Positions 5,563 to 10,878 of a stretch of DNA of 10,878 bases are shown one piece after another (within the stretch, counting starts at the first letter, position 1; each line of letters starts with the position of its first letter). Both the position numbers and the translations under genes were made by a program. This DNA comes from Oscillospiraceae bacterium. GTDB taxonomy: Bacteria; Bacillota_A; Clostridia; Oscillospirales; CAG-272. The notes under the pieces are model-generated. The model saw only the letters and a list, made by a program, of their open reading frames with translations, ran no database searches and was not told the origin of the DNA. Where the stretch lies: NCBI GenBank assembly GCA_015063445.1, contig SVUD01000049.1:1-10878 (forward strand). The letters are read 5' to 3'.

Positions 5563-6990
5563 TTATTTATTCATCAATTTATCAAGCTCGCAGTAATTTG
5601 CGTAAGCTTCGGTATAATCCGCACCCGAGGGTAAATATTCTCTTTTTATCTTTACCGCAGAGCCTACTGCGGTTTTGATATCAGGGAAATCTCCGTTTCC
5701 GACGGCTGCAACGAGCGCCGTACCGAGACAAGCAGTTTCACTCTCTGTGAGAGATTTGAGAATTTTGCCCGTTACGTCGGATTTTATTGACGACCAGAGC
5801 GGACTTAACGCTCCGCCGCCGGTTATTCTGATTTCTTCAATGTTGGTTTCGCCTACGTATTCGAGGTTCTGCTTCAGAGTGAATGCAATAGCCTCCATTA
5901 TTGCTCTTGCAAAATGCGCTCTGGTGTGGGAAAGATTTATACCTGAGAATACCGCCCTTGCACTTGGGTTGTACTTCGGCATTGTAGATCCGCAAAAATA
6001 AGGAAGCATTGAAAGACCGTCGCATCCGGGAGCAACGTCCTTTGCTATTTCGTCAAGCTCCTTGAAAGAAAAATTCTCGCAAAACTGATTTTTGAACCAT
6101 TTAAGCGCCATTCCGGCAGTAGATGACCAGAGAATGAGACAGTATTTTCCGTCAATTGCGTGCATATGGCAAGGAATGATTGAATCGGGATTATACGGTG
6201 GAAGCTTGTCTGTCATAACGCATATAGCCATTATAGTTCCCGTCATCTCGCTGATTCGGGTTTCATCAGTTACACCCGCGCCTATCGTTCCGGCGATCTG
6301 ATCGAGCATACCGCTCACAACCTTGATGCCCTTGTATTCTCCGACAATCTCTCCGCTTTCCTTAAGAGACGGCAATGCCGAAACAGAAACTCCAATATAG
6401 TCAAGCATCTCGTTCCACCATTTTTTATTCACAACGTCATAATATATCGTGGAAGACTGTATGGTAGGCTCGGTAACAAAATTTCCTGTGAGGTTATATA
6501 AAATCCAATCTTCAAGCATAAAGATTTTCTCTGCCTTAGCAAAAATCTCGGGACGGTTGTTTTTGAACCAAAGAAGCTTGGATGCAGGCCATCCGGCAGT
6601 AATTTCAGGCTGACCGGTCACATTGTATACCTTTTCGTTTCCAAAATGCGCCTTTATGCTCTCCGCTTCCCTTTCTGCACGGTTATCAAGCCATACAATT
6701 GCGTTGCAAAGCGGCTTTCCGTTTTTATCGGTAAGAATAAGAGTTTCCCCCTGGGTGTCTACCGAAAGCGCATCGATCTTACCGCACTCTGCCGTAAGGT
6801 TTTCAATTGCCTCTTTACACATATCTACGTATTTCGTAGCATCAAATTCTATATATCCTGTTTTTGAGTCGGTATCAAGCGTATAATCAGCGCTGAAAAG
6901 ACCGAGTCGCTCGCCGCTTGCATTAAACACAGCTGCTTTAAGGGATGTGGTTCCTATATCGATTCCAAGATATTTTTTTTCACAGTTCAT
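5563..6990 (-). CDS. FGGY-family carbohydrate kinase, first gene of the sugar operon
   Basis: This cytosolic ATP-dependent sugar or polyol kinase has 475 residues, within the family's usual 450-550. The first actin-like domain opens with YLGIDIGTTSLKAAVF (7-22; Asp11-Thr15 bind ATP phosphates). It continues with SVDTQGET (76-83), AIVWLDNRAERE (97-108; substrate side) and FMLEDWILYNLTG (157-169). Asp230 in SGMLDQIAGTIGAG is the expected catalytic base. The second domain has ITGGGALSPLWSSIKSD (389-405) for adenosine binding. The match is nearest to xylulokinase-like members, but the QMHG loop of true xylulokinases is DTQGE here, so the substrate is left open; ketose or tetritol are options. I chose ATG at 6990. 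It has AGAGGA 7 bases upstream, and the longer in-frame start at 7068 lies upstream of the promoter's -10 box and so cannot be on the transcript. The stop is followed directly by the next gene's ribosome binding site. Confidence 0.92.
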   Translation of the reverse strand: MNCEKKYLGIDIGTTSLKAAVFNASGERLGLFSADYTLDTDSKTGYIEFDATKYVDMCKEAIENLTAECGKIDALSVDTQGETLILTDKNGKPLCNAIVWLDNRAEREAESIKAHFGNEKVYNVTGQPEITAGWPASKLLWFKNNRPEIFAKAEKIFMLEDWILYNLTGNFVTEPTIQSSTIYYDVVNKKWWNEMLDYIGVSVSALPSLKESGEIVGEYKGIKVVSGMLDQIAGTIGAGVTDETRISEMTGTIMAICVMTDKLPPYNPDSIIPCHMHAIDGKYCLILWSSTAGMALKWFKNQFCENFSFKELDEIAKDVAPGCDGLSMLPYFCGSTMPKYNPSARAVFSGINLSHTRAHFARAIMEAIAFTLKQNLEYVGETNIEEIRITGGGALSPLWSSIKSDVTGKILKSLTESETACLGTALVAAVGNGDFPDIKTAVGSAVKIKREYLPSGADYTEAYANYCELDKLMNK

Positions 6991-7007
6991 CGCATTATCC
7001 TCTAAGG

Positions 7008-7040
7008 TTTCGATTTGATTTCGAATTGCGTTTGATTTTA
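7008..7040. promoter_or_regulatory. Candidate DeoR-family operator: three 11-bp-phased repeats in the kinase leader
   Basis: Read on the plus strand, three consecutive 11-base units are TTTCGATTTGA (7008-7018), TTTCGAATTGC (7019-7029) and GTTTGATTTTA (7030-7040). The TTTYGA-like core recurs about once per helical turn, so all copies face the same side of the DNA. Several DeoR-family repressors bind short direct repeats of this type. The repeats lie between the promoter's -10 box and the kinase ribosome binding site, a place where a bound repressor would block transcription. The repeat pattern is seen directly; the function is inferred. Confidence 0.45.
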
Positions 7041-7058
7041 TTAGTAATATACGGTTAA

Positions 7059-7087
7059 ATTTTAGCACAAAATCTTATTTTTGTCAA
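7059..7087 (-). promoter_or_regulatory. Sigma-A-type promoter for the kinase operon
   Basis: On the minus strand TTGACA (7087-7082) is separated by 17 bases from TAAAAT (7064-7059). The -10 box is preceded by TGC, giving an extended -10 (TGn). The -35 is a perfect consensus hexamer. Transcription would start near 7052, leaving a 5' leader of about 60 bases before the kinase ATG at 6990. Such a strong promoter needs a repressor to be conditional, which fits the adjacent DeoR-type gene and the repeats in the leader. Confidence 0.75.
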
Positions 7088-7144
7088 TAGCTATATAAAT
7101 ATTATTTTAGTTATGCTTTATCTGTAAAAACAATTTAATAAAAA

Positions 7145-7172
7145 TTTTTCACAAAGCATATAATGCGAAAAA
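7145..7172. repeat. Bulged dyad midway between the divergent promoters
   Basis: TTTTTC (7145-7150) pairs with GAAAAA (7167-7172), and GCAT (7156-7159) pairs with ATGC (7163-7166) around ATA. The five bases ACAAA (7151-7155) are unpaired on one side only. It lies in the space between the two -35 elements and could be a regulator site, but in AT-rich DNA a dyad like this can arise by chance. Confidence 0.25.
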
Positions 7173-7212
7173 CGTTCTTTTTGAAACTTTTTGTGTTTTG
7201 TTTAAGTTTTAC

Positions 7213-7241
7213 TTGCCTTTTTAAAGAAAATATGTTATAAT
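7213..7241 (+). promoter_or_regulatory. Sigma-A-type promoter for the DeoR-family gene
   Basis: TTGCCT (7213-7218), a 17-base spacer, then a perfect TATAAT (7236-7241) preceded by TGT as an extended -10. The start site would be near 7248, about 20 bases before the ATG at 7269. No clear copy of the 11-base repeats seen at the opposite promoter is visible here. Confidence 0.7.
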
Positions 7242-7268
7242 GAAAAAAATACAATTTTGGAGTTTGTT

Positions 7269-8036
7269 ATGAGCATTTCAACAGAAGAACGCAGAGAAGA
7301 AATCATAAGTATAATTCAGGAAAACGGAAAAGTGAAGGTGTCCGAGCTCAGTGAAAGGTATGGAATATCTGAGGTTTCTATACGTAAAGACTTAGAGCTT
7401 CTCGAAGCCGAAGGACATTTATCGAGAGTCCACGGCGGTGCAGTAGGTCTTAATAAGCTTTATGTAAATATGGATCTTAACGAAAGATACAGAACTAACT
7501 CTATAGCAAAAAAGAAGCTTGCAGAGCTTGCCAGACGCTTTATCGAAGATAATGATACCATTATGATGAATGCGGGCACTACCCTGACGTACGTTCTTCG
7601 TGCTATACGAAACAAGAAAAATATTACCATAGTAACAAATTCCGTTCAAAACGCAACAGAGGCTGCGCTATATTCGGATTTTAACGTAATACTTCTCGGT
7701 GGCGAGCTTGACTCAAAGTATCAGTTTACCTACGGTGAAGATGCGATTTCGCAGCTTGAAAATTATCACGCAAATAAATGTATTTTGTCGGTGGACGGTA
7801 TTTCCTCAACCGCAGGGCTCACTCTTTACTATTCAAACGAGGCAGCTCTTGTAAAAAAGATGATTGAATCATCGGGCTCTGTTATTATTACGGCGGATTC
7901 AAGTAAGGTCGGAAAAAATGTTTTTGCCAGAATTACCGATGCCTCGAAGACGGATATACTCATTACAACTCATACCGAAAATAAAACCGAGCTTGATTTG
8001 CTCCGCAATCTCGGAGTAAAAATTTACGAAGCATAA
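7269..8036 (+). CDS. DeoR-family transcriptional regulator of sugar metabolism
   Basis: The protein has 255 residues, typical for the family. The N-terminal winged helix-turn-helix (about 5-58) shows TEERREEIISII, VKVSELSERYGISEVSIRKDLELLEAEG and HLSRVHGGAV, the classic DeoR signature. The C-terminal SIS-like effector domain has NAGTTLTYVLRAI, which binds a sugar phosphate in relatives (most have DAGTT; here Asp is replaced by Asn), then TIVTNS, ILLGGELD, DGIS and ADSSKVGKN. Family members are usually repressors released by a phosphorylated pathway intermediate. Here the likely target is the divergent kinase operon, and the ligand is likely one of its sugar phosphates. ATG at 7269 is preceded by TTTGGAG with a 6-base gap. 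An in-frame TTG at 7257 would put the start inside that ribosome binding site, so it was not used. Confidence 0.93.
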   Translation: MSISTEERREEIISIIQENGKVKVSELSERYGISEVSIRKDLELLEAEGHLSRVHGGAVGLNKLYVNMDLNERYRTNSIAKKKLAELARRFIEDNDTIMMNAGTTLTYVLRAIRNKKNITIVTNSVQNATEAALYSDFNVILLGGELDSKYQFTYGEDAISQLENYHANKCILSVDGISSTAGLTLYYSNEAALVKKMIESSGSVIITADSSKVGKNVFARITDASKTDILITTHTENKTELDLLRNLGVKIYEA

Positions 8037-8061
8037 ATTTGTACAAAACGCGATTTATTTT

Positions 8062-8075
8062 ATACCAAAAGGTAT
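8062..8075. repeat. Short inverted repeat upstream of the AraC-family gene promoter
   Basis: ATACC (8062-8066), AAAA, GGTAT (8071-8075) is a perfect 5-base dyad, just upstream of the -35 box at 8081. GGTAT recurs at 8102-8106, 31 bases (about three helical turns) from the first copy and overlapping the -10 box. It could be an autoregulatory site for the AraC-type protein. As a terminator for the preceding gene it is too short and lacks a following T-run of the usual kind. Confidence 0.25.
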
Positions 8076-8080
8076 GCCGA

Positions 8081-8109
8081 TTGTTTTATAATGTACATAG
8101 CGGTATAAT
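8081..8109 (+). promoter_or_regulatory. Promoter for the AraC-family gene
   Basis: TTGTTT (8081-8086), a 17-base spacer and a perfect TATAAT (8104-8109), giving a start near 8116 and a leader of about 17 bases. A second TATAAT at 8087-8092 has no fitting -35 hexamer. The promoter would drive the AraC-family gene and probably the NagA-like gene, which follows it after 14 bases. Confidence 0.55.
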
Positions 8110-8132
8110 ATCTTAGAATAGGAAAAAATATA

Positions 8133-9020
8133 ATGTTATACGACTGCCCGAAATATGTTGTGGAAAAAGCTATTAATATCACATCCCTTACTTCTATTCA
8201 CTATTTTGAGTTTGACGATTCATTTGTTGACGTTTCGGAGTCCCATGAGCCGTGGGAGCTTGTTTACATCGACAGAGGCGAATGCAACGTAATTGCAGAC
8301 GGTCAGACCATTCCGCTTCGTCAAGGCGACATTTATTTCCATAAGCCTCACGAAAATCATATGCTTAAAACTATAAAAGGAATTGCTCCAAACGTTTTTA
8401 TTATAGTTTTTTCTTCCGATTCTTCTGCTATGTCTTACTTTGAAAACAGAAAAATCGAAGCTTCAATGTCGACAAAACAACATATTGCGGCTATTATTCA
8501 CGAGGCAACGAGCACGTTTGAGCTTCCGTTCAACAATCCGAGAATGCAAGAGTTGCGCCCGAAATCAACGTCACAGCTTTGGGGTGGACAGCAGACGATA
8601 CTTCTCAGGCTTGAATTGATGCTGATCGAGATAATAAGAAACGATCGGGGATATATTTCCAATTCGAAAATGTTTTTCCCAAAGGATATCATAACAGACG
8701 AATTTGCTTTGAAAATAATTTCGTTTATGGAAGAGAGACTTTATGGAAAATTCACCTTAGAGGAGCTTTCCCGCGAGATGAACTTTGGAAAAACTTATAT
8801 ATCAAAACAATTTATAAAGGTGTGTGGTCATTCGATAATCGATTACTTTAACCTTATGAAAATAAATGAAGCTAAAAGATTAATACGCGACGGGCGGTAT
8901 AATTTCTTTGAAATATCCGAAAAACTTATGTTTTCGAATTCGCACTACTTCTCTACTCTTTTTAAAAAACACACAGGAATGACTCCTACTCAATATAAAC
9001 ATTCAATAAAAAGCAACTGA
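8133..9020 (+). CDS. AraC-family transcriptional regulator with N-terminal cupin sensor
   Basis: The protein has 295 residues, normal for AraC-type sugar regulators. The N-terminal part is a cupin-like ligand domain: EPWELVYIDRGECNVIADG, then LRQGDIYFHKPHENHML (about residues 40-90). The C-terminal 100 residues hold two helix-turn-helix units. The first is KFTLEELSREMNFGKTYISKQF; the second is FFEISEKLMFSNSHYFSTLF followed by KKHTGMTPTQYK, the canonical AraC/XylS end. It probably activates its own downstream genes in response to a sugar; the NagA-like gene begins only 14 bases after its stop. The ATG at 8133 has only a weak AGGA 9 bases upstream, so expression is probably low, as expected for a regulator. 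The ligand is unknown. Confidence 0.93.
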   Translation: MLYDCPKYVVEKAINITSLTSIHYFEFDDSFVDVSESHEPWELVYIDRGECNVIADGQTIPLRQGDIYFHKPHENHMLKTIKGIAPNVFIIVFSSDSSAMSYFENRKIEASMSTKQHIAAIIHEATSTFELPFNNPRMQELRPKSTSQLWGGQQTILLRLELMLIEIIRNDRGYISNSKMFFPKDIITDEFALKIISFMEERLYGKFTLEELSREMNFGKTYISKQFIKVCGHSIIDYFNLMKINEAKRLIRDGRYNFFEISEKLMFSNSHYFSTLFKKHTGMTPTQYKHSIKSN

Positions 9021-9034
9021 TAAAGGAGAACGTT

Positions 9035-10183
9035 ATGAAATACGCAATAGTAAACACTACGATAGTAATGCCGGAATCTCTTATTCCCGACGGTGTTATT
9101 ATAATAGAAGATGGAAAAATTGCCGATTTTGGTAAAATGGGTAAAATATCTACCGATGGTGCTGAAGTAATAGATGCCGATGGCGCATACACCGGCCCCG
9201 GACTAATTGATATACATACGCACGCTGACGGAGATACGTTTTTTACAGAAGATCCCGTGAAAGCTGCAAAAACCTTGCTTATGCACGGCGTTACCGACGT
9301 GCTTCCCGCTCTTTATTTCAATATGAACGCAGATCAGCTTGTTGAAGCTGTAAAAACCGTTCGTACCGCAATGGAATCCGGAGAAGCCGATAACATAATC
9401 GGTCTCTATATGGAATCTCCCTATATGAATCCCAAATTCGGATGCAACAGAGAAAGCAATCCTTGGAAGGACGTTGTAGCAAAAGAAAAATTCCAGAAGG
9501 TCGTAGATGCCGCTTACGATATAGCAAAGGTTTGGTGTCTTGCGCCCGAGCGTGAAAACATAGAGGAATTCGTTGATTACGTAAGAGAAAAGAATCCTAA
9601 TGCCGTATTTTCTGTTGCTCACAGCGAAGCTGAACCTTGGCAGATTGAAAAGCTTATTCCCAAGGGACTGAGACTTGCAACCCACCATACAAACGCCACC
9701 GGAACTCTTTATAAGTATCCCGAATGCCGCACGGCTTGTGTTGATGAAGCTGCACTCTATAACGATTGCATATACACCGAGCTTATCTGCGATAAAATAG
9801 GCATACACGTCGCTCCCTATATGCTCAGATTGATAAAGAAGATAAAGGGCGACGACAGAATTATACTTATAGCAGATGCTTTTGTAGAGCACGGTCCCGT
9901 TCCCTCGGATGATCTTTATGAGGGGGCAGACGATATTAACTTCGATTTTGCAGGAGAAATTGCCGGCAGCAAGATGATACTCGACGGTCCTTGCCGCAAT
10001 ATGATGGTTCACACGGGCGCTTCTCTTTGCCAGGTATTCAAGTATGCTTCAACTAACCCTGCCGCACTTCTCGGTCTTGGAGACCGTGGAAAAATCGCAA
10101 AGGGTAATCTTGCAAATCTTATTATCGTTGACCATAAATTTACCGTTAAGAATGTATTTCTCGGCGGAAAGCAGATTAAATAA
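9035..10183 (+). CDS. NagA-like amidohydrolase (N-acetylglucosamine-6-phosphate deacetylase family)
   Basis: This metal-dependent hydrolase of 382 residues has NagA's usual length. A small beta-sandwich domain forms from both ends of the chain (1-55 and about 350-382; the latter includes GNLANLIIVDHKFTVKNVFL). The barrel carries PGLIDIHTHADGD (His61 and His63), GLYMESPYMNPKFG (Glu127, the NagA metal ligand), CLAPE (168-172), VAHSEAE (His196), THHTNATGT (His217; NagA has THLFNAM), GIHVAP (His258) and IADAFV (Asp281, the catalytic acid/base). All metal and catalytic positions are kept. HxH in the first strand is the binuclear arrangement known from B. subtilis NagA. Substrate-contact segments differ from textbook NagA (ESPYM for EGPF, HHTNAT for HLFNAM), so the substrate may not be GlcNAc 6-phosphate. 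AAAGGAG lies 6 bases before the ATG. The NagB-like gene follows after 37 bases. Confidence 0.85.
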   Translation: MKYAIVNTTIVMPESLIPDGVIIIEDGKIADFGKMGKISTDGAEVIDADGAYTGPGLIDIHTHADGDTFFTEDPVKAAKTLLMHGVTDVLPALYFNMNADQLVEAVKTVRTAMESGEADNIIGLYMESPYMNPKFGCNRESNPWKDVVAKEKFQKVVDAAYDIAKVWCLAPERENIEEFVDYVREKNPNAVFSVAHSEAEPWQIEKLIPKGLRLATHHTNATGTLYKYPECRTACVDEAALYNDCIYTELICDKIGIHVAPYMLRLIKKIKGDDRIILIADAFVEHGPVPSDDLYEGADDINFDFAGEIAGSKMILDGPCRNMMVHTGASLCQVFKYASTNPAALLGLGDRGKIAKGNLANLIIVDHKFTVKNVFLGGKQIK

Positions 10184-10197
10184 TTGATATCCAATTA
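10181..10197 (+). repeat. Inverted repeat in the gap between the NagA-like and NagB-like genes
   Basis: TAATTG (10181-10186), ATATC, CAATTA (10192-10197) is a perfect 6-base dyad that starts on the stop codon of the NagA-like gene. It is AT-rich and has no T-run, so it is not a standard terminator. It could be a processing or stability element ahead of the strongly codon-biased NagB-like gene, or chance. Confidence 0.25.
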
Positions 10198-10220
10198 AAT
10201 TTATATAAAGGAGTAAAACA

Positions 10221-10878
10221 ATGAAAGATTTCATTACAGATCCCGCAACCAAGTTTGACTTTATGCCTGCCGATTTTGTTCCTTTTAAGGACAAGAAGGT
10301 TTGCGAGTATGTTCGTAGCCTTAGCGGCAAGGATCTTGAAAAGCGCGAGGCTTGGTGGCATCCCGAGTTTGAAGTTAAGGTTATGATGAACCCTCATCCT
10401 GTTCTCATTTCCACTCTCTTCACTCGTCTTAAGGCTGCTTCCGAGGCAGGTAAGTCCTTTACCATGATCCTTGGTAACCCTGAGCCCGATACCTACATTC
10501 CTCTTGCTCAGCTTATCAACTACTTTAAGGTTGACTGCTCTAAGGTTCACCTTGTTGCAGAGGACGAGTGGGCTGATCAGGACGGCAATATCGCTCCTAT
10601 CACCTACGAGGCAGGATTTGCTCACTCTATGATCAAGTATCTCTACTACCAGATCGATGAGAAGCTTCGTATGCCTATGGAGAACATTCACTTCCCCACC
10701 AATGCTAATATCAAGGATTATTCCAAGATAATCGATGATATCACCGAAGGAACCGGCGCTGATATCGCATCTACCTCTCCCGGATGGGCAGGTCATATGG
10801 CATTCGTTGATCCTATTCCTGAATTCATCGGCTCCGGTGATATCGAAGAGTGGCTCAACCAGCCCGCACAGATCGTTA
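10221..10878 (+). CDS. NagB-like sugar-phosphate isomerase/deaminase family protein, divergent (C-terminus beyond window)
   Basis: The reading frame is open from ATG 10221 to the right edge (219 complete codons); AAAGGAG stands 7 bases before the start. Three segments place it in the glucosamine-6-phosphate deaminase/6-phosphogluconolactonase fold: FTMILGNPEPDTYIPLAQLI (80-99, phosphate-loop position), VHLVAEDEWAD (109-119, the DEY/DEW motif, Asp115 equal to NagB Asp72) and GWAGHMAFVDP (188-198, NagB NDGHIAFNEP with His192 kept). It differs sharply from NagB: the loop lacks the TG(S/T)TP residues, NagB Asp141 is Ala190, and Glu148 is Asp197. The N-terminal part is about 45 residues longer than in E. 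coli NagB. A deaminase step after the NagA-like deacetylase is the textbook reading, but these changes make the activity uncertain. Lys is almost always AAG, with CGT/CTT/GTT/ATC preferred, suggesting high expression. Confidence 0.75.
   Translation, partial: MKDFITDPATKFDFMPADFVPFKDKKVCEYVRSLSGKDLEKREAWWHPEFEVKVMMNPHPVLISTLFTRLKAASEAGKSFTMILGNPEPDTYIPLAQLINYFKVDCSKVHLVAEDEWADQDGNIAPITYEAGFAHSMIKYLYYQIDEKLRMPMENIHFPTNANIKDYSKIIDDITEGTGADIASTSPGWAGHMAFVDPIPEFIGSGDIEEWLNQPAQIV

Larger units (their letters stand above)
6991..7268. promoter_or_regulatory. Divergent intergenic control region of the kinase operon and the DeoR-family gene
   Basis: This 278-base, very AT-rich spacer separates the two transcription units. 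It holds a near-consensus promoter facing left, one facing right, a set of phased repeats downstream of the left promoter, and a bulged dyad midway between them; each has its own entry. I see no small gene, no RNA structure of riboswitch complexity, and no convincing CcpA cre site. The arrangement, with a DeoR-family gene divergent from the sugar operon it probably controls, is a common design for such regulators. Confidence 0.8.

Noticed and set aside
6991..7068. N-terminal extension of 26 residues on the FGGY kinase
   Set aside because: The extension covers the -10 box and the operator-like repeats, and the family N-terminus begins just after the Met at 6990, which has its own ribosome binding site.
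8037..8132. Possible terminator after the DeoR-family gene
   Set aside because: Only a 5-base AT-rich dyad is present with no adjoining T-run; it fits better as a protein-binding site near the following promoter.
9203..10012. Long open frame of 269 codons on the minus strand opposite the NagA-like gene
   Set aside because: The sense strand carries a complete amidohydrolase with all family motifs. The antisense product has no recognisable domain and no upstream ribosome binding site. It results from the rarity of codons that would give antisense stops.
10176..10796. Open frame of 206 codons on the minus strand opposite the NagB-like gene
   Set aside because: It overlaps the strongly codon-biased NagB-like gene and matches no family I recognise. 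The biased codons of the sense gene avoid antisense stops, which explains it.

Overview
The window looks like a chromosomal segment of a low-to-moderate GC, anaerobic Bacillota (Clostridia) genome, probably an uncultured gut-type member. Three things suggest this. Nearly every gene has an AAGGAG-type ribosome binding site, the closest remembered relatives of the proteins are clostridial, and the E1/E2/E3 complex is of a Clostridia type. This assignment is inference from recognition, with no database search. All 11 coding regions look intact, except that the first and last are cut by the window edges. I see no tRNA, rRNA, CRISPR array or mobile element.

Layout. A divergent control region at about 6991-7268 splits the window. 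The minus-strand operon reads leftwards: FGGY-family sugar kinase (6990-5563), archaeal-type triosephosphate isomerase family protein (5550-4846), SIS-domain sugar-phosphate isomerase (4849-4244), an enlarged YjbQ/UPF0047 protein (4198-3578), an FSA/TalC-type aldolase (3565-2876), then a 2-oxoacid (or acetoin) dehydrogenase complex: E2 (2847-1504), E3 (1493-135) and the start of E1 (118 to beyond position 1). Gaps range from a 4-bp overlap to 45 bp, and no terminator is apparent, so this is probably one long transcript. It starts at a near-consensus promoter with an extended -10 box. On the plus strand are a DeoR-family repressor (7269-8036), an AraC-family regulator with its own likely promoter (8133-9020), a NagA-like amidohydrolase (9035-10183) and a NagB-like protein (10221 to beyond 10878).

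How the genes may work together. The minus operon has the parts for a complete sugar route: a kinase, two aldose-ketose isomerases, a carbon-carbon-cleaving aldolase, and a thiamine-diphosphate/lipoate complex that could carry the C2/C3 product to an acyl-CoA. The FGGY kinase plus TIM-like isomerase pairing recalls erythritol/tetrulose catabolism (EryA, EryH). The aldolase, however, carries fructose-6-phosphate-aldolase (FSA) active-site residues rather than transaldolase ones, and YjbQ has no assigned step. The substrate therefore cannot be named and the pathway may be undescribed. The DeoR protein is the obvious candidate repressor. Three 11-bp-phased TTTCGA-like repeats lie just downstream of the minus-operon promoter and could be its operator.

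The AraC-NagA-NagB-like group looks like amino-sugar catabolism at first sight. The NagB-like protein, though, has lost the Ser/Thr phosphate loop and two of the usual catalytic-relay residues, while the NagA-like protein keeps all its metal ligands. The pair may therefore act on a different substrate. The NagB-like gene also shows the codon bias of a highly expressed gene.
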